40,027 nucleotides of DNA from Lachnospiraceae bacterium (GCA_014804605.1 JAAUZM010000007.1:129659-169685); one strand, 5' to 3'; positions 24,617-32,543 are shown, counted from the first letter of the stretch. Program-made: numbers and translations. Notes: generated from the letters alone by a model not told the origin.

Positions 24617-25483
24617 ATGAGAATACATGATAAATGCATACCTTGTACCGTTAATCAGGCAATTAAGGTTGCAGACATGGTCGGATTAAAAGAGAAAGGC
24701 GACTTGCTGAGAAATGTATTTACTTATTTAAGTAAGGTCGATTATAAGAGCACCACTACTCCGGAATTAGTCGGAGAAATTTTCTCATTATTAAAAACCG
24801 AAACCGGTAATGATGATCCTTATCAGGAAACCAGAGCTCGTTACAATAAGATGTTTTTAGAGCAGATTCCTCAATTAGAACAAGAGATCAACGAATCGGA
24901 TAATCCCTTTTTGGAAAGTATTAAATTTGCGATTATCGGAAATATTATTGATTTTAATCCCATTCATGACTTATCACTCTCAGATATAGAATCCTGCTTT
25001 GCAAAATTAAAGGAAGAATCGTTGGAATTGGACGATTCTGCTCTTTTGTTTCAAGAGATTTATAAAGCAAATACACTACTCTATCTGGGAGATAATTGTG
25101 GTGAAATCTGTCTGGACAAAATACTGATTAAAAAAATCAAGGAAATAAATCCGTTATGCCATGTTTTCTTTGCTACAAGAGGAGCAGCCGTTGTGAATGA
25201 CTCGGTGGAGGCAGATGCTTATACGGTAGGTATGGATACCTATGCAACGATAATCAGCAACGGCGATTATTCATTGGGCACTGTTTTACCCAGAACCTCA
25301 AAGGAATTTCAAGAAGTTTATCAGAATGCCGACATTGTCATTGCAAAGGGACAGGCAAATTATGAATGTTTAAGTGAAGAAAAAAAGAACATATTCTTTC
25401 TTCTCATGACGAAATGCAGAGTGATTGCAGACGATATCGGAGTCTCCGAAATGAAAATGATCTGCATGAAAAACAAATATTAA
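24617..25483 (+). CDS. DUF89-family metal-dependent phosphatase
   Basis: A 288-residue protein of the DUF89 (ARMT1-like) family, whose members hydrolyse phosphometabolites with a Mn or Ni ion. It starts with the Cys motif DKCIPCTVNQA typical of the bacterial subfamily. The core signature YLGDNCGEICLDKILI is near residue 155, followed by FATRGAAVVNDSV and IVIAKGQANYECL, whose Asp and Asn residues bind the metal. GGGAGATAAACCGCA precedes ATG 24617. It is a single-gene unit with an AT-rich upstream region. Confidence 0.92.
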   Translation: MRIHDKCIPCTVNQAIKVADMVGLKEKGDLLRNVFTYLSKVDYKSTTTPELVGEIFSLLKTETGNDDPYQETRARYNKMFLEQIPQLEQEINESDNPFLESIKFAIIGNIIDFNPIHDLSLSDIESCFAKLKEESLELDDSALLFQEIYKANTLLYLGDNCGEICLDKILIKKIKEINPLCHVFFATRGAAVVNDSVEADAYTVGMDTYATIISNGDYSLGTVLPRTSKEFQEVYQNADIVIAKGQANYECLSEEKKNIFFLLMTKCRVIADDIGVSEMKMICMKNKY

Positions 25484-25517
25484 CCTGACCTAGTCTTCTC
25501 ACAGATTGTATGACATA

Positions 25518-25838
25518 TTAAAATACTACCACCAGTAGCATCTTAAACTGCTCCTTACCGCGCACGGCATGCGGATGCTTGGCGGGCATCACGATAGATT
25601 CCCCTTCGTGAAGTTCATAGTTTACGCCGTCGATCGTGATCTCACCCACACCGTCCAGACAGGTGACGAAAGCATCGCCACCGGATTCGTGGGTACTGAT
25701 CTCTTCCCCTTTGTCAAATGCAAACAGCGTCACACTGACCGCCTCACTCTGGGCCAGCGTCTTGCTGACAACCTGTCCCTCCTGATAAGAAACTTGATTC
25801 TTTAGAATTAATACTTCTGATTTATTAATGTTTTTCAT
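25518..25838 (-). CDS. Small cupin-domain protein
   Basis: A 106-residue single-domain cupin. Motif 1 is recognisable around EISTHESGGDAFVTCLDGVGEITIDG and motif 2 around GESIVMPAKHPHAVRG, with His and Glu placed to hold a metal ion. Such proteins range from sugar isomerases to dioxygenases and simple sensors; the substrate is not apparent. ATG 25838 has GGAGGCAACA before it; the ATG four codons upstream overlaps that ribosome site. It is convergent with the DUF89 gene. Confidence 0.9.
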   Translation of the reverse strand: MKNINKSEVLILKNQVSYQEGQVVSKTLAQSEAVSVTLFAFDKGEEISTHESGGDAFVTCLDGVGEITIDGVNYELHEGESIVMPAKHPHAVRGKEQFKMLLVVVF

Positions 25839-25921
25839 TGTTGCCTCCATTCCTATATCTCTATCAATACAATTTCAAATATTTTTTAAGTTTCTGCCTA
25901 TTTTACGCAAAAAGCAAGCCG

Positions 25922-25959
25922 GCCTCCTCAATACGACAATTATATCATACCGAGGAGGC
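25922..25959. terminator. Inverted repeat after the rtcB remnant
   Basis: GCCTCCTC (25922-25929) and GAGGAGGC (25952-25959). Reading leftward it is followed after seven bases by TTTTT, so it was probably the terminator of the gene now decayed at 25969-26160. Confidence 0.55.
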
Positions 25960-25968
25960 AAATACCAC

Positions 25969-26160
25969 CTACCCCTTCACCACACCCACAGTCCTAAGTT
26001 TCCTGACCGGAGTCACAATATCCGTCTGTTGTGCCATGACCTCATCGATATCTTTATATGCAAACCTGCACTCCTCAGCCACATCATTCTTCTTCCGCTT
26101 GCCGAGCACAACGCCCTGGTCTTTTAAGTCCACCATCACCTGCTCAGTCGTAAATGCATT
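25969..26160 (-). pseudogene. RtcB RNA-ligase C-terminal fragment
   Basis: The last 60 or so residues of an RtcB-type RNA ligase: AFTTEQVMVDLKDQGVVLG, then DVAEECRFAYKDIDEVM and the family-ending RKLRTVGVVKG before the stop. Intact RtcB proteins are about 400-480 residues; nothing recognisable of the catalytic part precedes this. The upstream codons to 26295 are open but not RtcB-like, so the fragment was joined to foreign sequence. Confidence 0.85.
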
Positions 26161-26297
26161 AATAAGCCCTGCCTGCAACGTGTGACGAAGTATGGAAAGA
26201 CTCGGGGCTTCTTCCCATCCTACAGACAATGCACGAGCATAAGTCAGTCTTTTTGAATATAAAGAGTACGAAATCAGAGAACTTTCTCGAGACATAG

Positions 26298-26774
26298 GGC
26301 GTTCCGCTGAAAATCTTTACCAGTACACGAACCGGCAGACGTTATCTGTGCCTCTATCTTCCGAATAATCATCCACGCCTGAATCCGCCTACGGCTCACA
26401 CTAAAAGGAATCCAAAGGTGATTACTCTAAATTTATGCCGCATCCGGGAAGTTATCTCAACCTGCAAGACCGTCAAGCAACTTCCGAATATCAATCACCT
26501 CCTACAGCGTTCCTGCTACCACGAACCTGTGCGTGCCATCATCAAGAACCGCCGAAACGCTCTGGAACGTGCAATGCTGCAATTTGCCAATTACGAGAAA
26601 AGCACCCGCAAGCTTGATGAAGATACTTACGAGTGCCTGATCTACTATAATAAGGAAACGGAGACAAAGCTTCTGATTGAAATTCTGTCCTTCGGTCCTA
26701 TGATCAAAGTGGTGGGAAATGAAACTTTCCTTCGGCTTATTAAAGAACGGCTTATGAAGCAGGCGGCGCTGTAA
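26298..26774 (+). pseudogene. WYL-domain regulator C-terminal remnant
   Basis: An open frame after a TAG at 26295-26297 reads PLKIFTSTRTGRRYLCLYLP, typical of the start of a WYL ligand-sensing domain, and ends with LDEDTYECLIYYNKETETKL and IEILSFGPMIKVVGNETF, typical of its C-terminal extension. The N-terminal winged helix is missing and no start codon with a ribosome site precedes the domain (first candidate GTG 26418). It overlaps the end of the ABC ATPase gene on the other strand by 23 bases. Confidence 0.75.
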
Positions 26775-27804
26775 CTTGTGCTGAACCACCACACTTCCAA
26801 ACCTGATACAACTGCGTAATTACCTGCTCAATGGGCGCTTTCCTGATTTCCACGTCCATGATCCCCGCAGTATGCGACAACCTCTCCAGCAATACTTGAA
26901 TAGACAGACGTGACAGATCCACTTCATATTCAAAAACTCCGTGTTGTCCGCCAAGGCACCTGCACCCTTCAAGTTCAGGGATTCTGCCGTCTGTAGTAAC
27001 TGTAAAGTGCGTCAGATTTCCCGTGATCTCGCGCAACCCATCGAAGCTGCCGTCATAGGCCAGCTTTCCCTTAGAAATCATCAGGATTCTCTGCGCCATC
27101 TCCTCGAGATCATCCATATCATGACTCGTCACCATGATCGTCACACCAGCCTCCTGATTGATCTTTTTCAGGAAATCTATCATCTGGCGCTTCGCAACTA
27201 CATCCAGTCCTAGTGTCGGCTCATCCAGCAGAATCAACTCCGGTGAATGCAGCAGCATCATCGCCAGATCCGCCCGCATCCGCTGCCCAAGAGACAGTTC
27301 TCTTGCAAAAGTATTCCTGATCTCGCCGATATCCAACAGTTCCGTCACCATATCCAGATTACGCCTGTACGTTTCATCTGTGATGTTCCACACCACCTTT
27401 TTCCACTCAAAGCTCTGTATAACCGGATGATCCCACCAAAGTTCCGTCCGGTTTCCGAATAACACGCCAAGCTTTTTCATAAGCGCTATTCTGTCCTTTT
27501 CCGGTGACATTCCGAGTACGGATACGCTTCCCTCCGTGGGCTGAAGCATGCCCGAGAGAAGCTTCATGGTCGTACTCTTGCCTGCTCCGTTTGGCCCGGC
27601 ATACGCCACAAACTCGCCATGTCTGATTTGGAAAGAAACATTATCAATGGCTGTCACAATTTTCTTTTCCTGATTGAAAATACCTCTCTTTCCTTCTTTT
27701 CTGTGCCACTGTGTAAATGATTTACTCACGCAGTCCACCTTTACCGCAATATCATCAAGCGCGGTGGCCTCCTGAAACATATCTGTTGATTCCTTTTTGA
27801 ACAT
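26752..27804 (-). CDS. ABC-2-type exporter ATP-binding protein
   Basis: A 350-residue ATPase that should power the two permeases encoded just upstream. Walker A is AGPNGAGKSTTMKLLSG, the signature loop SLGQRMRADLA, Walker B LILLDEPTLGLD and the switch His in MVTSHDMDD. About 90 residues after the core form the C-terminal extension usual in DrrA/NatA-like exporters of this branch (ABC2_membrane_6/DUF990 partners). ATG 27804 has GGAAAGGA upstream and lies inside the end of the permease gene (50-base overlap), so translation is coupled. Substrate unknown. Confidence 0.92.
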   Translation of the reverse strand: MFKKESTDMFQEATALDDIAVKVDCVSKSFTQWHRKEGKRGIFNQEKKIVTAIDNVSFQIRHGEFVAYAGPNGAGKSTTMKLLSGMLQPTEGSVSVLGMSPEKDRIALMKKLGVLFGNRTELWWDHPVIQSFEWKKVVWNITDETYRRNLDMVTELLDIGEIRNTFARELSLGQRMRADLAMMLLHSPELILLDEPTLGLDVVAKRQMIDFLKKINQEAGVTIMVTSHDMDDLEEMAQRILMISKGKLAYDGSFDGLREITGNLTHFTVTTDGRIPELEGCRCLGGQHGVFEYEVDLSRLSIQVLLERLSHTAGIMDVEIRKAPIEQVITQLYQVWKCGGSAQVTAPPAS

Positions 27805-28597
27805 AATATCTAAATCCTTTCCTAAAAAAATAAGCTGCGGCAAGCGATATCAGCAGTGCAAATACCGCAGGATAAAAGTTTTCAAGTGTCGTCGTCTTCC
27901 CAAACAGGATCATCGTCGGAAACCATGCCGTAAGCCCCGCCGGGAAAATAGTCAATAACGGGTATTTGATATACACCGGCATACCGGATAACGGAAATGT
28001 CATGGTATGCTCTACACTGTAGATCACTGTACTGGATATCTCCTCACACTGCACCGGCGCATAAAAAGCAAGACTGGAAAACAGGTACGAGCATGCCACC
28101 ACGATCACCATACTGATCATCAGTTGGAGAATCAGCATACCCGGCCACCACCACGGCAGGGTCATTTCCATCTTACATACGGCCACGCACAACAGTGCAA
28201 TTCCTGACAGAAGACTGCTGGAGCAGGTAAACGGAAATATTCCGACTGTCAGTTGCACTGCATACGGAAGCGGCATGATAAACATATGCTCCCACTGCCC
28301 TCGTCCTATGATCCTGCTTGGAAACAGCGCATTACAGCCACCCATCATATTGAGAAAACCCATCACAATATTGCCATATGCCAGCATGAACAGAACTTCA
28401 TACTGATCCATTCCTCCAATTCCGCCGAACTTCCATGCCAGAAGAAATATTCCGGAAATCGACGATATATTGGAAACAATGTCGGCCGTGATGGCAATTA
28501 CCATGAACTTGGTGTCCCGTAGCAGCGAAGCCAGATCCATCCGGGCATATATCCCAAGCAGCTCAAAATATCTCTTTATCTTTACTTTACCCACCAA
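27755..28597 (-). CDS. ABC-2 family permease (second)
   Basis: A 280-residue membrane protein with six predicted helices, of the DUF990/ABC-2 type usually encoded as a pair with a sister permease. The conserved early segment MDLASLLRDTKFMVIAITADIV is followed by helices around GIFLLAWKFGGIGG and MLAYGNIVMGFLN. It starts at TTG 28597 or GTG 28594, overlapping the end of the first permease by about 10 bases; no ATG is close by. It overlaps the ATPase gene at its 3' end. Confidence 0.88.
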   Translation of the reverse strand: MVGKVKIKRYFELLGIYARMDLASLLRDTKFMVIAITADIVSNISSISGIFLLAWKFGGIGGMDQYEVLFMLAYGNIVMGFLNMMGGCNALFPSRIIGRGQWEHMFIMPLPYAVQLTVGIFPFTCSSSLLSGIALLCVAVCKMEMTLPWWWPGMLILQLMISMVIVVACSYLFSSLAFYAPVQCEEISSTVIYSVEHTMTFPLSGMPVYIKYPLLTIFPAGLTAWFPTMILFGKTTTLENFYPAVFALLISLAAAYFFRKGFRYYVQKGINRYVSGGHRA

Positions 28598-29357
28598 AAC
28601 TCACCATCCTCTCTCTGTATCTCCGAAACCATATGACCGCGGCGATCCATGTCACAATATTCCAGAAAAACTGTACCGGAATAATCTCCATAGCCTCCGC
28701 ACTTCCCACATACAATGACAAAAATGCTCCTCCCAGACTGCCGAAGGGCTGATAGCTGATCCACCTGTCCATACCAAAGGGCAGTATTTTAAACGGAATC
28801 ACCGTGCCCGAAAAAAAAGATACAACAGCGTTCCTGATCACATATGTCAGCCACGAAACATTACGCAGCCTGACAGTAACACAGTAAAACAGAATTTCAA
28901 GTGCAAATCCAAGTGATACACTTAATATAAGCGACGGAATCACCCACAATGTCTCCGGCATAACACGAATCTTAAAAAGAGACGCAGCCAAAAACATGGG
29001 CAGTGAAAACAAAAGAAGCATCGGTATCCACTCCCCGACCGTCCTTGCTATCACCTGACCGAAGACGGGTATCGGACGGGTAAACATCTCCATACTCCTG
29101 GTATCGTAATCCCATGCTGACAAAAAAGTATTCACAATCATCATATCTGTCAGCAGAGCATTGACATAAGTGTAGGTCATAAGCTGAGAAACCGACAATT
29201 CCACCTCATATCCGTTTTCCGCCAAAGATCTCCAGATAAACATTACCGGCACCAGATACACAACCTTCATAATCATATCCGGAAACATATATAACACGCC
29301 CCCGTTCGTTTTTTCCTGCACCGCCATTCGGGCGGTCGCCATATATTTACTAATCAT
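28587..29357 (-). CDS. ABC-2 family permease (first)
   Basis: A 256-residue membrane protein with six predicted helices, first in the exporter operon. MISKYMATARMAVQEKTNG at the N-terminus and the central MTYTYVNALLTDMM and TRSMEMFTRPIPVFGQVIART segments are typical of one of the two DUF990-like permeases. ATG 29357 has AGAGGAAAAATA upstream; the open frame continues 31 codons further upstream but runs through a terminator. The first ABC gene therefore begins about 60 bases after that terminator, suggesting readthrough control. Confidence 0.88.
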   Translation of the reverse strand: MISKYMATARMAVQEKTNGGVLYMFPDMIMKVVYLVPVMFIWRSLAENGYEVELSVSQLMTYTYVNALLTDMMIVNTFLSAWDYDTRSMEMFTRPIPVFGQVIARTVGEWIPMLLLFSLPMFLAASLFKIRVMPETLWVIPSLILSVSLGFALEILFYCVTVRLRNVSWLTYVIRNAVVSFFSGTVIPFKILPFGMDRWISYQPFGSLGGAFLSLYVGSAEAMEIIPVQFFWNIVTWIAAVIWFRRYRERMVSFGG

Positions 29358-29415
29358 TATTTTTCCTCTCATTCTGCCGTACACGGCACTTTTATTTACG
29401 ACCCTGTTTTTGGGC

Positions 29416-29454
29416 ATAAAAAATCCCTGTACAGACTGTTTTGTCCGCACAGGG
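29416..29454 (-). terminator. Terminator in the leader of the ABC-2 operon
   Basis: Minus strand: CCCTGTGCGGAC, short A-rich loop, GTCTGTACAGGG, then ATTTTTT. A strong intrinsic terminator. A further CCCTGT copy at 29402-29407 (plus strand) can also pair with the ACAGGG arm. It lies between the small ORFs and the permease genes read in the same direction. Confidence 0.85.
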
Positions 29455-29513
29455 TCCGCGTTTCCGACTGAAAAACTGTCACAGCTAAATTGTGATATCC
29501 CATAATCAATTTA

Positions 29514-29690
29514 TCACAAAACTGCCATGCTTCCGGTCAACTCGTCACGTGGTGAGCAGCATACAAAACAATCCGTTGTCCCAAAAAAGGGCATAGTTAT
29601 CCCCTGCAGCTCTGTTTTGTAAGTAAATCTGCGCACAATATCACTACCGGCAAATAGCTCCTTAACTGCCAGAACTTCGTATTGATTCAT
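29514..29690 (-). CDS. Small Cys-containing protein of unknown function
   Basis: A 58-residue protein starting MNQYEVLAVKELFAGSDIV and containing FFGTTDCFVCCSPRDELTG near the end, with three Cys in CFVCC. AGGTGGTGAGAAGC precedes ATG 29690, a good ribosome site. I do not recognise a family. It lies 60 bases before a strong terminator and upstream of the ABC-2 exporter genes. It could be a small regulatory protein, or a precursor peptide exported by the transporter, but there is no evidence for a modifying enzyme. Confidence 0.6.
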   Translation of the reverse strand: MNQYEVLAVKELFAGSDIVRRFTYKTELQGITMPFFGTTDCFVCCSPRDELTGSMAVL

Positions 29691-29757
29691 GCTTCTCACC
29701 ACCTTTCATAAATTTATCTTCGCTCACTTGCAATATTCGCTTCGCAAACTCGTTCAT
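29662..29757 (-). CDS. Possible 31-residue leader ORF
   Basis: ATG 29757 begins MNEFAKRILQVSEDKFMKGG and ends with a TAA at 29662, overlapping the 58-residue gene in another frame by 29 bases. The start codon lies in the loop of an 8-base-arm hairpin, and GGAAG is about 10 bases upstream. The amphipathic, charged sequence looks protein-like; whether it is translated is uncertain. Confidence 0.4.
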   Translation of the reverse strand: MNEFAKRILQVSEDKFMKGGEKHESIRSSGS

Positions 29758-29768
29758 GAGCGAATAAC
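29737..29768. repeat. Inverted repeat around the small-ORF start
   Basis: TATTCGCT and AGCGAATA (8-base arms) enclose the ATG at 29757. The nearby TTCGCTCA (about 29728-29735) can replace one arm, giving alternative pairings. Confidence 0.55.
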
Positions 29769-29809
29769 TTCCAATAGAATTTGCAATGCAAGCTGTTAAG
29801 CATGCATTC

Positions 29810-29838
29810 ATTATATAATATCTTTTGAAAGTTTACAA
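29810..29838 (-). promoter_or_regulatory. Promoter of the small-ORF / ABC-2 transcript
   Basis: Minus-strand TTGTAA (29833-29838), 17-base spacer, TATAAT (29810-29815), 120 bases before ATG 29690. Confidence 0.75.
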
Positions 29839-29946
29839 CTGTTTATCTTTTGGATTTCCGCACCGGCAAATTTATCATAACAGTTCAGACCATCTTACAG
29901 TTAAAATCAAATAAACAGCTGCTCCTTATCTAACCGGCGACTATCA

Positions 29947-31860
29947 TTATTTATCAATAACGGCTTTAATTCTTCTAACACCTGCAGAAGAAGATTGTTC
30001 TTTTACAATTTTGAATTTTCCTAAACATTCCGTGTTTTCTACATGAGGACCTCCACAGACTTCCCTGCTCCAGACTTTTCCTTCGGCATCCTGGATGATA
30101 TATACCTTTACAATATCCGGATATTTGTCCCAAAAGTTCCCACTAACACCGCTCTCTTTTGCCTTTGTTTTAGGCAGTTCTGAAAAAGAAACAACTGCCT
30201 TAGAAGCAATGGCATCATTTACAAACTTTTCAACCTCCGATAATTGCTCCGGCGTAAGTTTATCATCATGGTTAAAGTCAAACCGCAATCTCTCTGCAGT
30301 AATATTACTTCCTTTTTGTAAAACATGGTCACCAAGAACCTGCCGCAAACCTGCAAGTAACAAATGTGCTGCCGTATGAAGTGCCGTGGTTTCCGCTGAT
30401 TGATCTGCCAAACCGCCTTTGAATTTTCCGGCAGATGCCGTCCGGCTCATTTCGGCATGCTTCTTTGCCGCTCCCGCATATGACTCCTTATCCTCTATAC
30501 TGTATCCGTTTTCAGACAAAAACTCTTCTGTCAACTCAAGTGGGAAACCATATGTTTCATAAAAATAAAATGCATCTGTCCCCGTAACTTTTCCTTTATT
30601 TTTAAGATACTTCCGGATTTCTATTTCTCCCTGCTGCAAGGTTTTGCGGAATAGCTTTTCTTCCTTGTTGATGATTTCCATAACCTTCTTCTTGTTTGCA
30701 ATTAAATCTTCATATGCTGTTGCTTCGTCAATATAAACTTCAGCCAGCTGCTCCACAAAACTTCCCTGTATTCCGATTTTTCTACCTGCACGGATTGCCC
30801 TTCTTAACAATCTTCTGGTTACATATCCGGCATCACTATTGGCAGGTTCTGCGCCATCGTTTATTAAAAATGTTGCAGCTCGCACGTGGTCTAATATGAT
30901 TCGAAATGACCTCAAATCATCTGAATATTCTCTACCGCTTAATTCCGCTAATTTCCGTTTCGCATTCAGAAAGAATGCTGTGTTGTAAATATCCCTGTCG
31001 CCGTTCACAGCCATTACAATCCGTTCAAGTCCGCCGCCATAATCAATATTGGGGTTTTTCATTTTCACAAAACCGGTATTTTCTTTTTTGTAACACATAA
31101 ACACATTGTTACCGATTTCCAGAAATCTCTCACTATCTGAAGCCGGATGATCCAGAGAATCTCCATCCGGTTCAAAATCATAAAACATTTCACTATCCGG
31201 CCCTCCCGGTTCCCCAACAGGCATATCGAAAGGACTCCCTACCCGGCTCCACCAGTTCTCTTTTTCACCGTATAAAAATATTCTGCCCCCTCTTGATGTT
31301 CCATATTTGTATGGTTCCTCTTCTACAACAGGTTCAATGCCAACAGATTTGAATTTCTCTGACCAGAGTCGGATTGCTTCCGTATCTCTCTCAATATTCA
31401 GTTCCTCACTCCCTTTGAATGCGCTGATATACAGTCTGTCCGGATCAATTCCCAATTCATTAATCTGCCAATCCCAAATAGCATCAATCTGTTTTTTCTT
31501 ATAGTCATTTTCATTGGCTCTGAATTCCCAACGACCTATCATTTCAAAAAAGGTCAGATGAGACATGTCTCCCACTTCTTCAATATCCACTGTTCTTATA
31601 CACTTCTGAATGTCCGTTATCTCATTCCCTATCGGGTGCTTTTCACCCAACAAATAAGGAACCATCGGCTGCATTCCACTTCCTGTAAACAACGTCGAAG
31701 GGTCGTTTTCCGGCAATAGGCTTGCAGAAGGCACTTGGTTTGCTCCTATTCTTTTCATATAACTAACATAAGATTTCCGTAATTGATCTGGGGTCATTAT
31801 TTCTCCGTTCTCCTTTCCTGAATAAAATACATCCTTAATTTCCGGTTCTTTGTCTACCAT
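29947..31860 (-). CDS. Short, divergent alanyl-tRNA synthetase
   Basis: A 637-residue class II synthetase charging, or checking, tRNA-Ala. It has the catalytic core (FTGSGMQPM, CIRTVDIEEVGD, HLTFFEMIG, motif 3 GYVTRRLLRRAIR) and the editing domain (HTAAH and CGGPH metal ligands). It stops after the editing domain, so the C-terminal DHHA1/C-Ala part of the usual 870-residue enzyme is absent. The GPCxE loop of normal AlaRS reads GEPGGPDSEMFYD, typical of a divergent branch. Start ATG 31860 has AAGGAAGTGG; ATG 31797, also with a strong site, matches the family start better. A complete T-box precedes it. It is probably a second, inducible copy. Confidence 0.92.
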   Translation of the reverse strand: MVDKEPEIKDVFYSGKENGEIMTPDQLRKSYVSYMKRIGANQVPSASLLPENDPSTLFTGSGMQPMVPYLLGEKHPIGNEITDIQKCIRTVDIEEVGDMSHLTFFEMIGRWEFRANENDYKKKQIDAIWDWQINELGIDPDRLYISAFKGSEELNIERDTEAIRLWSEKFKSVGIEPVVEEEPYKYGTSRGGRIFLYGEKENWWSRVGSPFDMPVGEPGGPDSEMFYDFEPDGDSLDHPASDSERFLEIGNNVFMCYKKENTGFVKMKNPNIDYGGGLERIVMAVNGDRDIYNTAFFLNAKRKLAELSGREYSDDLRSFRIILDHVRAATFLINDGAEPANSDAGYVTRRLLRRAIRAGRKIGIQGSFVEQLAEVYIDEATAYEDLIANKKKVMEIINKEEKLFRKTLQQGEIEIRKYLKNKGKVTGTDAFYFYETYGFPLELTEEFLSENGYSIEDKESYAGAAKKHAEMSRTASAGKFKGGLADQSAETTALHTAAHLLLAGLRQVLGDHVLQKGSNITAERLRFDFNHDDKLTPEQLSEVEKFVNDAIASKAVVSFSELPKTKAKESGVSGNFWDKYPDIVKVYIIQDAEGKVWSREVCGGPHVENTECLGKFKIVKEQSSSAGVRRIKAVIDK

Positions 31861-31884
31861 TTTTCCACTTCCTTTCTAGCAGTT

Positions 31885-32175
31885 ATCCAAAACAAAAAGC
31901 CCTAAGTTGACTACTTATCAACTTAGGGCGAACTTACTTGTCCGTGTTACCACCTAATTTCAGATTGCTCTGCTCTCTGTCAATACGGGATTGCTCCGAT
32001 ATTGCTTCCTGTGTTAACGGGGGAACTCCGTTGAAGCCTACTAAGACATATCTATTCGGTTCACAGCTCAGAGGCTGCTTCAATACTAGTTCAATGAAGA
32101 TTCACACCAACCATCTTCTCTCTGTAATATCCCTAATATTTACTATTCCTCTTCAAAGCCTTTTTGTTTTGAATT
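31885..32175 (-). promoter_or_regulatory. T-box riboswitch leader (predicted tRNA-Ala)
   Basis: Minus-strand RNA leader of about 290 bases before the AlaRS gene. The conserved T-box sequence TTAGGTGGTAACACGG is at 31942-31958 and the terminator follows. Upstream lie the distal-loop-like GGTTGGTGTGAATC and an AGTAGG element with a small ACGG/CCGT stem. A GCU (Ala) triplet occurs in GAGCTGTGAACC (32065-32067), where the specifier would be expected, but I could not fold Stem I to prove it. Uncharged tRNA-Ala would allow readthrough. Confidence 0.88.
31889..31929 (-). terminator. T-box terminator
   Basis: Minus strand: GCCCTAAGTTGA (12-base perfect arm pair 31899-31910 with 31918-31929) followed by TTTTTGTTTT. 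It competes with the antiterminator that includes the T-box sequence. Confidence 0.93.
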
Positions 32176-32181
32176 AGCACG

Positions 32182-32210
32182 AGTATATCACTGTGAATAT
32201 CAAAAGTCAA
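32182..32210 (-). promoter_or_regulatory. Promoter of the T-box / AlaRS transcript
   Basis: Minus-strand TTGACT (32205-32210), 17-base spacer, TATACT (32182-32187). Confidence 0.85.
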
Positions 32211-32261
32211 GCATTAGTTTCTTGAGTATCTTCGCATGATATGTATTAACTTCGGTTATAC

Positions 32262-32290
32262 TTGAAAATGCCCATTGCATATGTTATAGT
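32262..32290 (+). promoter_or_regulatory. Promoter of the small antisense RNA
   Basis: TTGAAA (32262-32267), 17-base spacer, TATAGT (32285-32290) on the plus strand. No protein gene follows; the only product is the short RNA ending at the terminator near 32375. Confidence 0.8.
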
Positions 32291-32296
32291 ATGTGT

Positions 32297-32375
32297 AGGC
32301 AAAGAACGAAATGAATGGTTCTGGTTCAGACCAATCGAAATCCCATAGAGTTGCAGCTCTATGGGATTTCTTTTG
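32297..32375 (+). ncRNA. Predicted small antisense (antitoxin) RNA
   Basis: A transcript of about 80 bases is predicted from the promoter at 32262-32290 to the terminator at 32338-32374. Its 5' part (32305-32332) is a near-copy of the plus-strand sequence over the toxin peptide start (32478-32506): AACGAAATGAAT is identical and TCAGACC recurs at the far end, about 23 of 29 positions overall. The RNA is therefore complementary to the start codon and downstream region of the peptide mRNA. Its 3' terminator stem lies where the two transcripts converge. This matches the RNA II antitoxin design of the par/Fst locus. Inferred from sequence only. Confidence 0.75.
32338..32374. terminator. Shared terminator of antisense RNA and toxin transcript
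   Basis: AAATCCCATAGAG (32338-32350), 6-base loop, CTCTATGGGATTT (32357-32369): a perfect 13-base stem. A T-run (CTTTT) follows on the plus strand; the minus side lacks one, so it is a certain terminator only for the small RNA. Confidence 0.88.
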
Positions 32376-32404
32376 TGTTTTTGAGTTACACTAAACTAGG
32401 CTAA

Positions 32405-32497
32405 TTACCGCTTTTGATTGTCGTCTAGCCATTTGCAAATGAGGTGGCAAACCACACCTGCCATGACGGCAATAATAAACGAAATGAATAATTCCAT
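32405..32497 (-). CDS. 30-residue hydrophobic peptide, Fst-like type I toxin candidate
   Basis: The peptide starts MELFISFIIAVMAGVVCHLI, a single membrane-spanning helix, and ends with CKWLDDNQKR, a charged tail after a Trp-Leu-Asp turn. Length and plan match Fst/Ldr-type membrane toxins (helix of about 20, then W-L-D and charged residues), though the usual Pro is absent. GGAAGGGGG lies nine bases before ATG 32497. The upstream CCGCCCCT (near 32530) can pair with this ribosome site, as in other type I toxins. A convergent small RNA complementary to the start region is encoded at 32297-32375. Confidence 0.78.
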   Translation of the reverse strand: MELFISFIIAVMAGVVCHLICKWLDDNQKR

Positions 32498-32506
32498 GCT
32501 CAGACC
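32478..32506. repeat. Direct-repeat partner of the antisense RNA (second copy at 32305-32332)
   Basis: AACGAAATGAAT (32478-32489) repeats exactly at 32305-32316, and TCAGACC (32500-32506) repeats at 32326-32332. Spacing differs by one base. One copy lies in the small RNA, the other over the toxin start, comparable to the DRa/DRb repeats of the pAD1 par locus. Confidence 0.85.
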
Positions 32507-32543
32507 CCCTTCCTGTCACCAGTTTAGGGGCGGTAACAAATAG

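Noticed and set aside
26255-26316. Helix-turn-helix-like reading KEYEIRELSRDIGRSAENLY in a second frame next to the WYL remnant
   Set aside because: Too short and flanked by stops; it overlaps the WYL reading frame, so it is not supported as a separate gene.
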